From Mercurialis annua (taxonomy: Eukaryota; Streptophyta; Magnoliopsida; Malpighiales; Euphorbiaceae): 64,000 bases of DNA. Positions 48,856-62,946 of this stretch are shown here, piece by piece. A program made the translations under genes and the position numbers. Within the stretch, counting starts at the first letter, position 1, and the number at the start of each line of letters is the position of its first letter. Location of the stretch: assembly GCF_937616625.2 (NCBI RefSeq), contig NC_065573.1:3363001-3427000 (forward strand), read 5' to 3'. The notes below the pieces were generated by a model that saw nothing but the letters and a program-made list of their open reading frames with translations, was not told the origin of the DNA and searched no databases.

Positions 48856-51800
48856 CGTTTCACCTTTTTAGCAATTTAAGCCAAACGTTTTCAAACGTTA
48901 TGGAACAAATCCAAACGTTTCACCTTTTTAGCGATTTAAACCAAACGTTTACAAACGTTATGAAACAAATCAAAACGTTTCACCTTTTTAGCGGTTTAAG
49001 CCAAACATTTCAAATGTTACGAGAAAAATCATAACGTTTCACATTTTAAGCAATTTAAGTCAAACGTTTACAAACGTTACGAAATAAAAACCAAGCGTTT
49101 CACCTTTTTAGCAATTTAAGCCAAACGTTTACAAACGTAACTAAACAAATCAAAGCGTTTCACCTTTTTAGCCATTTAAGCCAATCGTTTACAAATGTTA
49201 TGAAACAAATCCAAGGGTTTCGCCTTTTTAGCAATTTAAGCCAAACGGTTGCAAACATTACGAAACAAATCCGAACATTTCACCTTTTTAGGGATTTAAG
49301 CCAAACGTTTACAAACGGTACGAAACGAATCCAAACATTTCACCTTTTTAGCAATTTAAGCCAAATGTTTACAAACGCTACGAAACAAATCCAAATGTTT
49401 CACCTTTTTAGCAATGCAAGCTAAACGTTTGCAAACGTTACGAAACAAATCCAAGAGTTTAACCTTTTTAGGAATTTAAGCCAAACATCTACAAACGTTA
49501 CGAAACAAATCCAAGTGTTTCAACTTTTTAGTAATTTAAGCCAAACCCTTACAAACGTTGCGAAACAAATCCAAACGTTCCACCTTTTTAGGAATTAAAG
49601 CCAAAAGTTTACAAACGTTACGAAACAAATCCAAGCGTTTCACCTTGTCAGCAATTTAAGCTAAACATTTACAAACGTTACGAATCAAATCCAATCATTT
49701 CCCCTTTTTAGCGATTTAAGCCGAACGTTTACAAACGTTGCGAAACAAAACCAAACGTTTCATATTTTTAGCAACTTAAGCCAAACGTTTACAAACGTTA
49801 CGAAACAAATCAAAACTTTTCACATTTTTAGCAATTTACGCCAAACGTTTACAAACGTTTCTAAACAAATCCAAGCGTTTCAACTTTTTAGCAATTTAAG
49901 CCAAACGTTTACAAACGTTACGCAACAAATCCAAACGTTTCACCATTTTAGCAATTTAAGTCGAACGTTTACAAACATTACAAAACAAAACAAAACGTTT
50001 CACCGTTTTTGCGATTTAGCCAAACGTTTTCAAACGTTAAAGGACAAATCCAAACGTTTCTCCTTTTTAGCGATTTAAACCAAACGTTTACAAACGTTAT
50101 GAAACAAATCAAAACGTTTCACCTTTTTAGCGGTATAAGCCAAACGTTTACAAATGTTACGAGAAAAATCATAACGTTTTACCTTTTTAGCAATTTAAGC
50201 AAAACGTTTATAAACGTTACGAAGCAAAAACCAAGCGTTTCACCTTTTTAGCAATTTAAGCCAAACGTTTACAAACGTAACGAAACAAATCCAAGCGTTT
50301 AACCTTTTTAACCATTTAAGCAAACAGTTACGAAACAAATCCAAGGGTTTCACCTTTTTAGCAATTTAAGCCAAACGGTTACGAACATAACGAAACAAAT
50401 CCGAACATTTCACCTTTTTAGGGATTTAAGCCAAACGTTTACAAACGGTACGAAACGAATCCAAACATTTCACCTTTCCAAAAGTTTCACCTTTTTAGCA
50501 ATGCAAGCCAAACGTTTGCAAACATTACAAAACAAATTCAAGCGTTTAACCTTTTTAGGAATTTAAGCCAAACGTCTACAAACGTTACGAAACAAATCCA
50601 AGCGTTTCAAATTTTTAGCAATTTAAGCCAAACCCTTACAAACGTTGCGAAACAAATCCAAATGTTTCACCTTTTTAGGAATTAAAGCCAAAAGTTTACA
50701 AACGTTACGAAACAAATCCAAGCGTTTCACATTTTCAGCAATTTAAGCCAAACCGTTACAAATGTTACGAATCAAATCCAATCATTTCCCCTTTTGAGCG
50801 ATTTAAGCCGAACGTTTACAAACGTTACGAAACAAAACCAAACGTTTCATATTTTTAGCGACTTAAGCCAAACGTTTACAAACGTTACGAAACAAATCAA
50901 AACTTTTCACATTTTTAGCGATTTACGCCAAACGTTTACAAACGTTACTAAACAAATCCAAGCGTTTCAACTTTTTAGCAATTTAAGCCAAACGTTTACA
51001 AACGTTACGCAACAAATCCAAACGTTTCACCATTTTAGCGATTTAAGCCGAACGTTTTCAAACGTTACGGAACAAATCCAAACGTTTCACCTTTTTAGCA
51101 ATTTAAACCAAACGTTTACAAACGTTAAGAAACAAATCAAAACGTTTCACCTTTTTAGCGGTTTAAGCCAAACGTTTACAAACGTTACGAGAAAAATCAT
51201 AACGTTTCACATTTTTAGCAATTTAAGCCAAACGTTTACAAACGTTACGAAACAAAAACCAAGCGTTTCACCTTTTAAGCAATTTAAGCCAAACTTTTAC
51301 AAACGTAACAAAACAAATCCAAGCGTTTCACCTTTTTAACCATTTAAGCCAACCGTTACGAAACAAATCCAAGGGTTTCACCTTTTTAGCAATTTAAGCC
51401 AAACGTTTACAAATATTACGAAACAAATCCGAACATTTCACCTTTTTAGGGATTTAAGCCAAACGTTTACAAACGGTACGAAACGAATCCAAACATTTCA
51501 CCTTTTTAGCAATTTAAGCCAAATGTTTACAAACGTTACGAAACAAATCCAAGCGTTTAACCTTTTTAGGAATTTAAGCCAAACGTCTACAAACGTTACG
51601 AAACAAATCCAAGCGTTTCGACTTTTTAGCAATTTAAGCAAAACCTTTACAAACGTTGCGAAACAAATCCAAACGTTTCACCTTTTTAGGAAATAAAGCC
51701 AAAAGTTTACAAACGTTACGAAACAAATCCAAGCGTTTCACCTTGTCAGCAATTTAAGCTAAACGTTTACAAACGTTACGAATCAAATCCAATCATTTCC

Positions 51801-53391
51801 CCTTTTTAGCGATTTAAGTCGAATGTTTACAAACGTTACGAAACGAAACCAAACATTTCATATTTTTAGCGACTTAAGCCAAACGTTTACAAACGTTACG
51901 AAACAAATCAAAACTTTTCACATTTTTAGCGACTTAAGCCAAACGTTTGAAAACGTTACAAAACAAATCCAAGCGTTTAAACTTTTAGCAATTTAAGCCA
52001 AACGTTTATAAACGTTACACAACAAATCCAATTCTTTCACCTTTCTAACCAAACTTTTAAAATGTTACGAAAAAAAATCCAAACGTTACACATTTTTAGC
52101 AATTTTAGCCAACGTTTACAAACGTTACGATCAAAATCTAAACGTTTCTCCTTTTTAGCGATTTAAGCCAAACGTTTACAAACGTTACAAAACAAATCCA
52201 AACGTTTCACCTTTTAAGCGATTTAAGACGAACGTTTACAAACTTTACAAAACAAAACCAAACGTTACACCTTTTTTGCGATTTAGCCAAATGTTTTCAA
52301 TCGTTGCGGAACAAATCCAAACATTTCACCTTTTTAGCGGTTTAAACCAAGCGTTTACAAACGTTTCCCGTTTTTAGCGATTTAAGCCAAACGTTTACAA
52401 ACGTTACGAAACAAATCCAAACGTTTCCCCTTTTTAGCAATTTAAGCCAAACGTTTATAAACGTTACAAAACAAATCAAAACGTTTCACCTTTTTGGCGA
52501 TTTATTCCAAACGTTTACAAATGTTACAAAACAAATCCAAACGTTTCTCCATTTTAGATTTAAGTCAAACGTTTACAAACGTTACGAAACAAATCCAAAC
52601 GTTTCCCATTTTAGCAATTTAAGCCAAACGTTTAAAAAGTTGCGAAGCAAATCCAAACGTTCGACCTTATTAGCGATTTAAGCGAAACGTTTACAAACAT
52701 TAAGAAACAAATCCAAATGTTTCACCTTTTTAGCGATTTAAGCCAAACGTTTACAAGCGTTACGAAACAATTCCAAGCGTTTCACCTTTTTAGCAATTTA
52801 AGCCAAACGTTTACAAACGTTACAAAACAAATCAAAACGTTTCACCTTTTTAGCGATTTAAGCAAAACTTTTACAAACGTTACAAAACAAATCCAAACGT
52901 TTCACCTTTTTAGCGATTTAAGCCAAACGTTTACAAACGTTACGAAACAAATCCAAACGTTTCACCCTTTTAGCGATTTAAGCCAAACGTTATGAAACAA
53001 ATCCAAACGTTTATCCTTTTTAGCGATTTAAGCCAAACATTTACAAACGTTCAAAACAAATCCAAACATTTCACGTTTTTAGCGATTTAAGCCAACCGTT
53101 TATAAACGTTATGAAACAAATCCAAACGTTTCACCTTTTTAGCGATTTAAGCCAAACGTTTACAAAATTTACAAAACAAATCAAAATGTTTCACCGTATT
53201 AGCTATTTAAACCGAACGTTTACAAACGTTACGAAACAAATCAAAGCATTTCACTTTTTTAGTAATTTAAGACCAACGTTTACAAACGTTACGAAACCAA
53301 TCCAAATGTTTCAATTTAAACCAAACCTTATGAAACAAATCCAAACGTTTCACCTTTTTGGAGATTTAAGCCGAACGTTTTATAAACGTTA

Positions 53392-53468
53392 TGACTTAAA
53401 TTGCTAAAAAGTTGAAACGTTTGGATTTGTTTCGTATGGTCTTAAAAGTTTTGTTTTGTTTCATAACC
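53392..53468 (-). repeat. Inverted satellite segment 4
   Basis: Matches segment 1, including the short CATAACC end; preceded by ATGACTTAAA instead of ACGACTTAAA. Confidence 0.9.
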
Positions 53469-56232
53469 TTACAAAACCAAACGTTCCACATTTTTAGCGA
53501 TTTAAGCCAAGCGTTTACAAACGCTACGAAAAAAATCCAAACGATTCACCTTTTTAGCCATTTAAACCAAACGTTTACAAACGTTACGAAAGAAATCCAA
53601 GCCATTCATCTTTTTAGCGATTTAAGCCAAACGTTTACAAACGTTACGAAACAAATCCAAACGTTTCCCTTTTTAAGCAAATTAAGCCAAACGTTTACAA
53701 ACGTTATGAAACAAATCCAGACTTTTCACCTTTTTAGCGATTTAAGCCAAACGTTTACAAACGTTACGAGACAAATCCAAACGTTTCACCTTTTTAGCAA
53801 TTTAAGCCAAACGTTTACAAACGTTACGAAACAAATCCAAACGTTTCACCTTTTTAGCGATTTAAGCCAAACGTTTAGAAACGTTACGAAACAAATCCAA
53901 ACGTTTCACCTTTTTAGCGATTTAAGCCAAACATTTACAAACGTTCAAAACAAATCCAAACATTTCACCTTTTTAGCGATTTAAGCCAACCGTTTATAAA
54001 CGTTATGAAACAAATCCAAACGTTTCACCTTTTTAGCGATTTAAGCCAAACGTTTACAAAATTTACAAAACCAATCAAAAAGTTTCACCGTATTAGCGAT
54101 TTAAACCGAACATTTACAAACGTTACGAAACAAATCAAAGCATTTCACCTTTTTAGAAATTTAAGCCAAACGTTTACAAACATTACGAAAAAAATCCGAA
54201 CATTTCACCTTTTTAGGGATTTAAGCCAAACGTTTACAAACGATACGAAACAAATCCAAATGTTTCACCTTTTTAGCAATTTAAGACAAACGTTTCCAAA
54301 CACTACGAAACAAATCCAAAAGTTTCACCTTTTTAGCAATGTAAGCCAAACGTTTACAAATGTTACGAAAAAAATACAAGCGATTAACCTTATTAAGAAT
54401 TTAAGCCAAGCGTTTACAAACGTTATGAAACAAATACAGCCGTTTCAACTTTTAAGCAATTAAAGTCAAACGTTTACAAACGTTGCGAAACAAATCCAAA
54501 CGTTTCACCTTTTTAGGAATTAAAGCCAAATGTTTACAAACGTTATGAAACAAATCCAAGCGTTTCACCTTTTTAGCAATTTAAGCCAAACGTTTACAAA
54601 AGTTACGAAACAAATCCAAATGTTTCCCTTTTTAGCGACTTAAGCCGAACGTTTACAAACGTTACGAAACAAAACCAAACGTTTCATATTTTTAGCGACT
54701 TAAGCCAAACGTTTACTAACATTACGAAACAAATCCAAACTTTTCACATTTTTACCAATTTACGCCAAACGTTTACAAAGGTTACTAAACAAATCCAAGC
54801 GTTTCAACTTTTTAAAAGTTTAAGCGAAACGTTTACAAACGTTACGCAACAAATCCATATGTTTCACCATTTTAACGATTTTAGCCGAACGTTTACAAAC
54901 ATTACAAAACAAAACAAAACGTTTCACCTTTTTTGCGATTTAGCCAAACGTTTTCAAACGTTACGGAACAAATCCACCTTTTTAGCGATTTAAACCAAAC
55001 GTTTACAAACGTTATGAAACAAATCAAAACGTTTCACCTTTTTAGCGGTTTAAGCCAAACGTTTACTAACGTTACGAGAAAAATCATAACGTTTCACATT
55101 TTTAGCAATTTAAGCCAAACGTTTACAAACGTTAAGAAACAAAAACCAAGCGTTTCACCTTTTTAGCAATTTAAGCCAAACGTTTACAAACGTAACGAAA
55201 CAAATCCAAGCGTTTCACCTTTTTAACCATTTAAGCCAACTGTTATGAAACAAATCCAAGGGTTTCACCTTTTTAGCAATTTAAGCCAAACGTTTACAAA
55301 CATTACGAAACAAATCCGAACATTTCACCTTTTTAGGGATTTAAGCCAAACCTTTACAAACGGTATGAAACGAATCCAAACGTTTCACCTTTTTATCAAT
55401 TTAAGCCAAATGTCTACAAACGTTACGAAACAAATCCAACCGTTTAACCTTTTTAGGAATTTAAGCCAAACGTCTACAAACATTACGAAACAAATCCAAG
55501 CGTTTCAACTTTTTAGCAATTTAAGCAAAACCTTTACAAACGTTGCGAAACAAATCCAAACGTTTCAACTTTTTAGGAAATAAAGCTAAAAGTTTACAAA
55601 CGTTACGAAACAAATCCAAGCGTTTCACCTTTTCAGCAATTTAAGCTAAACGTTTACAAACGTTACGAATCAAATCCAATCATTTCCCCTTTTTAGCGAC
55701 TTAAGCCAAACGTTTACAAACGTTACGAAACAAATCAAAACTTTTCACATTTTTAGCGAATTCGCCAAACGTTTACAAACGTTACAAAACAAATCCAAGC
55801 GTTTAAACTTTTTAGCAATTTAAACCAAACGTTTATAAACGTTACGCAACAAATCCAATTCTTTCACCTTTCTAACCAAACTTTTAAAATGTTACGAAAA
55901 AAAATCCAAACGTTACACATTTTTAGCAATTTAAGCCAACATTACAAACGTTACGAATAAAATCTAAACGTTTATCCTTTTTAGCGATTTAAGCCAAACG
56001 TTTACAAACGTTACAAAACAAATCCAAACGTTTCACCTATTAAGCGATTTAAGACGAACGTCTACAAACTTTACAAAACAAAACCAAACGTTTCACCTTT
56101 TTTGCGATTTAGCCAAATGTTTTCAATCGTTGCGGAACAAATCCAAACGTTTCACCTTTTTAGCGGTTTAAGCCAAGCGTTTACAAACGTTCCCCTTTTT
56201 AGCGATTTAAGCCAAACGTTTACAAACGTTAC

Positions 56233-57690
56233 GAAACAAATCCAAACGTTTCCCCTTTTTAGCAATTTAAGCCAAACGTTTATAAACGTTACAAAACAAA
56301 TCAAAACGTTTCACCTTTTTAGCGATTTATGCCAAACGTTTACAAATGTTACAAAACAAATCCGAACGTTTCCCCATTTTAGATTTAAGCCAAACGTTTA
56401 CAAACGTTACGAAACAAATCCAAACGTTTCCCATTTTAGCAATTTAAGCCAAACGTTTAAAACGTTGCGAAGCAAATCCAAACGTTCGACCTTAATAGTG
56501 ATTTAAGCCAAATGTTTACAAACGTTAAGAAACAAATCCAAATGTTTCACCTTATTAGCGATTTAAGCCAAACGTTTACAAGCGTTACGAAACAATTCCA
56601 AGCGTTTCACCTTTTTAGCAATTTAAGCCAAACGTTTACAAACGTTACAAAACAAATCCAAACGTTTCACCTTTTAGCGATTTAAGCAAAACTTTTACAA
56701 ACGTTACATAACAAATCCAAACGTTTCACCTTTTTAGCGACTTAAGCCAAACGTTTACAAACGTTACGAAACAATCCAAACGTTTCACCTTTCTAGCGAT
56801 TTAAGCCAAACGTTTAAAAACATTACGAAACAAATCCAAACGTTTCACCTTTTTAGCGATTTAAGCCAAACATTTACAAACGTTCAAAACAAATCCAAAC
56901 ATTTCCCCTTTTTAGCAATTTAAGCCAAACGTTTATAAACGTTATGAAACAAATCCAAACGTTTCACCTTTTAAGCGATTTAAGCCAAACGTTTACAAAA
57001 TTTACAAAACAAATCAAAAAGTTTCACCGTATTAGCAATTTAAACCGAACGTTACAAACGTTATGAAAAAAATCAAAACATTTCACTTTTTTAGTAATTT
57101 AAGACTAAGGTTTAAAAACGTTACGAAACAAATCCAAATGTATCAATTTAAACCAAACGTTATGAAACAAATCCAAACGTTTCACCTTTTTGGAGATTTA
57201 AGCCGAACGTTTTATAAACGTTACGACTTAAATTGCTAAAAAGGTGAAACGTTTGGATTTGTTTCGTATGGTCTTAAAAGTTTTGTTTTGTTTCATAACC
57301 TTACAAAAGCAAATGTTCCACATTTTTAGCGATTTAAGCCAAGCGTTTACAAACGCTACGAAAAAAATCCAAACGATTCACCTTTTTAGCCATTTAAACC
57401 AAACGTTTACAAACGTTACGAAAGAAATCCAAGCCTTTCATCTTTTTAGCGATTTAAGCCGAACGTTTACAAACGCTACGAAACAAATCCAAATGTTTCC
57501 CCTTTTAAGCAATTTAAGCCAAACGTTTACAAACGTTATGAAACAAATCCAAACGTTTCACCTTTTTAGCGATATAAGCCAAACGTTTACAAACGTTACG
57601 ATACAAATCCAAACGTTTCACCTTTTTAGCGATTTAAGCCAAACGTTTACAAACGTTACGAAACAAATCCAAACGTTTCACCTTTTTAGC
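56233..57690 (+). repeat. Higher-order repeat, 1,647-bp period, copy 1
   Basis: Matches 57880-59337 at an offset of 1,646-1,647 bp, including the inverted segment and the shortened monomers around 56450. Confidence 0.88.
57224..57300 (-). repeat. Inverted satellite segment 5
   Basis: Same breakpoints as segments 1 and 4; lies in the first 1,647-bp unit. Confidence 0.9.
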
Positions 57691-57879
57691 GATTTAAGCC
57701 AAACGTTTAGAAACGTTACGAAACAAATCCAAACGTTTCACCTTTTTAGCGATTTAAGCCAAACATTTACAAACGTTCAAAACAAATCCAAACATTTCAC
57801 CTTTTTAGCGATTTAAGCCAACCGTTTATAAACGTTATGAAACAAATCCGAACGTTTCACCTTTTTAGCGATTTAAGCC

Positions 57880-59337
57880 AAACGTTACGAAACAAATCCA
57901 AACGTTTCCCCTTTTTAGCAATTTAAGCCAAACGTTACAAAACAAATCAAAACGTTTCACCTTTTTAGCGATTTATGCCAAACGTTTACAAATGTTACAA
58001 AACAAATACGAACGTTTCCCCATTTTAGATTTAAGCCAAACGTTTACAAACGTTACGAAACAAATCCAAACGTTTCCCATTTTAGCAATTTAAGCCAAAC
58101 GTTTAAAACGTAGCGAAGCAAATCCAAACGTTCGACCTTATTAGTGATTTAAGCCAAATGTTTACAAACGTTAAGAAACAAATCCAAATGTTTCACCTCA
58201 TTAGCGATTTAAGCCAAACGTTTACAAGCGTTACGAAACAATTCCAAGCGTTTCACCTTTTTTAGCAATTTAAGCCAAACGTTTACAAACGTTACAAAAC
58301 AAATCCAAACGTTTCACCTTTTAGCGATTTAAGGAAAACTTTTACAAACGTTACATAACAAATCCAAACGTTTCACCTTTTTAGCGATTTAAGCCAAACG
58401 TTTACAAACGTTACGAAACAATCCAAACGTTTCACCTTTCTAGCGATTTAAGCCAAACGTTTAGAAACATTACGAAACAAATCCAAACGTTTCACCTTTT
58501 TAGCGATTTAAGCCAAACATTTACAAACGTTAAAAACAAATCCAAACATTTCCCCTTTTTAGCAATTTAAGCCAAACGTTTATAAACGTTATGAAACAAA
58601 TCCAAACGTTTCACCTTTTAAGCGATTTAAGCCAAACGTTTACAAAATTTACAAAACAAATCAAAAAGTTTCACCGTATTAGCAATTTAAACCGAACGTT
58701 ACAAACGTTATGAAAAAAATCAAAACATTTCACTTTTTTAGTAATTTAAGACCAAGGTTTAAAAACGTTACGAAACAAATCCAAATGTTTCAATTTAAAC
58801 CAAACGTTATGAAACAAATCCAAACGTTTCACCTTTTTGGAGATTTAAGCCGAACATTTTATAAACGTTACGACTTAAATTGCTAAAAAGGTGAAACGTT
58901 TGGATTTGTTTCGTATGGTTTTAAAAGTTTTGTTTTGTTTCATAACCTTACAAAAGCAAACGTTCCACATTTTTAGCGATTTAAGCCAAGCGTTTACAAA
59001 CGCTACGAAAAAAATCCAAACGATTCACCGTTTTAGCCATTTAAACCAAACGTTTACAAACGTTACGAAAGAAATCCAAGCCTTTCATCTTTTTAGCGAT
59101 TTAAGCCGAACGTTTACAAACGTTACGAAACAAATCCAAACGTTTCCCCTTTTAAGCAATTTAAGCCAAACGTTTACAAACGTAACAAAACAAATCCAAA
59201 CGTTTCTCCTTTTTAGCGATTTAAGCCAAACGTTTACAAACGTTACGATACAAATCCAAACGTTTCACCTTTTTAGCGATTTAAGCCAAACATTTACAAA
59301 CGTTACGAAACAAATCCAAACATTTCACCTTTTTAGC
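57880..59337 (+). repeat. Higher-order repeat, 1,647-bp period, copy 2
   Basis: Begins at a junction of shortened monomers (GCCAAACGTTACGAAAC at about 57887) and ends where a monomer is cut at 59337 (TTTTTAGCTAAGTC). Confidence 0.88.
58871..58947 (-). repeat. Inverted satellite segment 6
   Basis: Exactly 1,647 bp after segment 5. Confidence 0.9.
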
Positions 59338-59460
59338 TAAGTCAAACGTTTACAAACGTTACGAAACAAATCCAAATGTTTCAATTAAAAGCAAACTTTA
59401 TGAAACAAATCCAAACGTTTCACCTTTTTGGCAATTGAAGCCAAACGTTTATTAAAGCTA

Positions 59461-59537
59461 CGACTTAAATCGCTAAAAAAGTGAAACGTTTGGATTTGTT
59501 TCGTAAGGTTTTAAACGTTTGGTTTTGTTTCATAACC
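59461..59537 (-). repeat. Inverted satellite segment 7
   Basis: A diverged version with CGCTAAAAAAGTGAAACG and TTTTAAACGTTTGG in place of TCTTAAAAGTTTTG. Closest to segment 8. Confidence 0.88.
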
Positions 59538-62500
59538 TTACAAAACCAAACGTTTCACCGTTTTAGCGATTTAAGCCAAGCGTTTACAAATGTTACGAAA
59601 CAAATCCAAACGATTCACCTTTTTAGCAATTTAAGCCAAACGTTTAAAAATGTTACGAAACAAATCCAAGCGTTTAAATTTTTTAGCAATTTAAGCCGAA
59701 CGTTTACAAATGTTACGAAACCAATCCAAACGTTTCACCTTTTGAGCAATTTAAACCAAACGTTTACAAATGTTACGAAACAAATCCAAACATTTCACAT
59801 TTTTAGCGATTTAAGCCAAACATTTAGAAACGTTGTAAAACAAATCCAAGCGTTTCCCTTTTTTAGCAATTTAAGCCAAACGTTTACAAACGTTACGAAA
59901 CAAATCCAAACATTTCCTTGTTTTAGCAATTTAAGCCAAATGTTTATAAACGTTACGAAACAAATCCAAACATTTCTTCTTTTTAGCAATTTAATTCGAA
60001 CATTTACAAACTTTACGAAACAAATTCAAACATGTCACCATTATAGCGATTTAAGCCAAAAGTTTAACCTTTTTAGTGATTTAAGCCGAACGTTTACAAA
60101 CGTTACGAAACAAAACCAAACGTTTCACCTTTTGAGCGATTTAAGCCAAATGTTTACAAACGCTACAAAACAAATCTAAGTGTTTTACCTTTTTAGCAAA
60201 TTTAAGCCAAACGTTTACAAACGTTACGAAACAAATCCAGGCGTTTTACCTTTTAAGCAATTTAAGCCAAACGTTTACAAACGTTACGAAACAAATCCAA
60301 CAGTTTCACCTTTCGTAGCGATTTAAGCCAAACATTTACAAATGTTACAAAACAAATCCACACGTTTCACCTTTTTAGTGATTTAAGCCAAACGTTACGA
60401 AAAAAATCAAGGCGTTTCACCTTTTTTGCAATTTAAGCCAAACGTTTACAAATCCAAGCGTTTTCGCTTTTTAGCAATTTAAGCCAAATGTTTACAAACA
60501 TTACGAAACAAATCCAAACGTTTCCTTATTTTAGCAATTTAAGCCAAACGTTTATAAAAGTTACGAAACAAATCCAAACATTTCTTCTTTTTAGCAATTT
60601 AATTCGAACGCTTACAAACGTTACGAAATAAATCCAAATGTTTAACCTTTTTAGTGATTTAAGCCGAACGTTTACAAACGTTACGAAACAAAACCAAACG
60701 TTTCCTCTTTTTAGCGAATAAGGCAAACCGTTTACAAATATAACGAAACAAATACAAACGTTAAAACGTTAGGAAACAAATCAAAGCGTTTCACCTTTTC
60801 AGCAATTTAATATGAACGTTTACAAACGTCACGCAACAAAACCAATCGTTTGACCTTTTGAGCGATTTAAGCCAAACGTTTACAAATGCTACAATGCAAA
60901 TCTAAGTGTTTTCCCTTTTTGGAAAATTTAAGCTAAACGTTTACAAACGTTACGAAACAAATCCAAGCGTTTTACCTTTTAAGCAATTTAAGCCAAATGT
61001 TTACAAACGTGACGAAACAAATCCAAACGTTTCACCTTTTGTAGCGATTTAAGCCAAACGTTTACAAACGTTACAAAACTAATCCACACGTTTTACCTTT
61101 TTAGCAATTTAAGCGAAACATTTATAAACGTTACGAAACAAATCCAAGCGTTTCTCCTTTTTAGCAATTTAAGCCAAACGTTTACAAATCCAAGCATTTC
61201 CCCTTTTTAGCAATTTCATCCAAACGTTTACAAACATTACGAAACAAATCCAAACATTTCCTTGTTTTAGCAATTTAAGCCAAACGCTTATAAACGTTAC
61301 GAAACAAATCCAAACGTTTAACCTTTTTTGCAATTTAATTCGAACGTTTACCAACATTACAAAACAAATCCAAACGTGTAACCTTTTAAACAATTTAAGC
61401 CAAACGTTTAACCTTTTTAGCGATTGAAGCCGAATGTTTACAAACATTACGAAACAAAACCAAACGTTTCACCTTCTAAGCAATTTAAACCAAGCGTTTA
61501 CAAATGTTACAAAGAAAATCCAAACGTTTAAAACGTTACGAAACAAAGCCAACGTTTCACCTTTTTAGAAATTTAATCTGAACGTTTATAAACTTTACAA
61601 AACAAAACCAAACGTTTCACCTTTTAGCGATTTAAGGCAAACATTTACAAACGTTACTAAACAAATCTAAGTGTTTTACCTTTTTAGCAATTTAAACCAA
61701 ACATTAACAAACGTTACGAAACAAATCCAAACGTTTCACCTTTTGTAGCGATTTAACCCAAACGTTTACAAACGATACGAAGCAAATCCACACGTTTCAC
61801 CTTTTTCGCGATTTAAGCCAAACATTTAAAAACGTTACGAAACAAATCCAAACGTTTAACCTTATTTGCGATCTAAGACAAACGTTACGAAACAAAACCA
61901 AACGTTTCACTTTTTTAGCAATTTAAGTTAGACGTTTATTAAAATTACAAAACCAATCCAAACGTTTCACATTTTTAGCAATTTAAGCCAAACGTTTACA
62001 AACGTAACGAAACAAAACCAAACGTTTAAAACGTTATGAAACAAATCCAAACGTTTTACATTATTAGCGATTTAAGCCAAAAGTTTTACAAACGTTAAGA
62101 AACAAAGCCAAACGTTTACAAGCGTTACGAAACAAATCCAAGCGTTTCACCTTCTTATAAATTTTAGGCAAACGTTTATAAACGTTACAAAACAAATCCA
62201 AACGTTTCGCCTTTTTAGCGATTTATGCCAAACGTTTACAAACGTTACAAAATAAATCCAAACGTTTCGCCTTTTTAGTGATTTAAGCCAAACATTTACA
62301 ATCGTTACAAAACAAATCCAAACGTTTCCATTTTTGCGATTTAAGCCAAACGTTTAAAACGTTACGAAAAAAAATACAAACGTTTGACCTTTTTAGTGAT
62401 TTATGCCAAACGTTTACAAACGCTACGAAACAAATCCAAACGTTTCCCCTTTTTAGCGATTTAAGCCAAACGTTACAAAAAAATTCCAAGCGTTTCACCT

Positions 62501-62869
62501 TTTTAGCAATTTAAGCCAAACGTGTACAAACATTACGAAACAAATCCAAACATTTCGCCTTTTTCGCAATTTAAGCCAAACTTTTACAAACGTTACAAAA
62601 CAAATCCAAACGTTTCACCTTTTTAGAGATTTAAGCCAAACGTTTACAAACGTTACGATACAAATCCAAATGTTTCACCTTTTTAGTGATTTAAGCCAAA
62701 CGTTTACAAACGTTACGAAAGAAATCCAAACATTTACCCTTTTAGTTAAGTCAAACATTTACAAACGTTACGAAACAAATCCAAATGTTTCAATTTAAAG
62801 CAAACGCTATGAAAAAAATCCAAACGTTTCACCTTTTTGGCGATTGAAGCCAAAAGTTTATTAACGTTG

Positions 62870-62946
62870 CGGCTTAAATCGCTAAAAAAGTGAAACGTTT
62901 GGATTTGTTTCATAAGGTTTTAAACGTTTGGTTTTGTTTCATAACC
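62870..62946 (-). repeat. Inverted satellite segment 8
   Basis: Shares the diverged form of segment 7, so these two form a subfamily. Confidence 0.88.

Noticed and set aside
21168..62498. Minus-strand open frames with NVWICFVTFVNVWLK repeats
   Set aside because: They are the reverse reading of the same 60-bp monomer; the membrane-like composition is a by-product of AAACGTTT-rich DNA.
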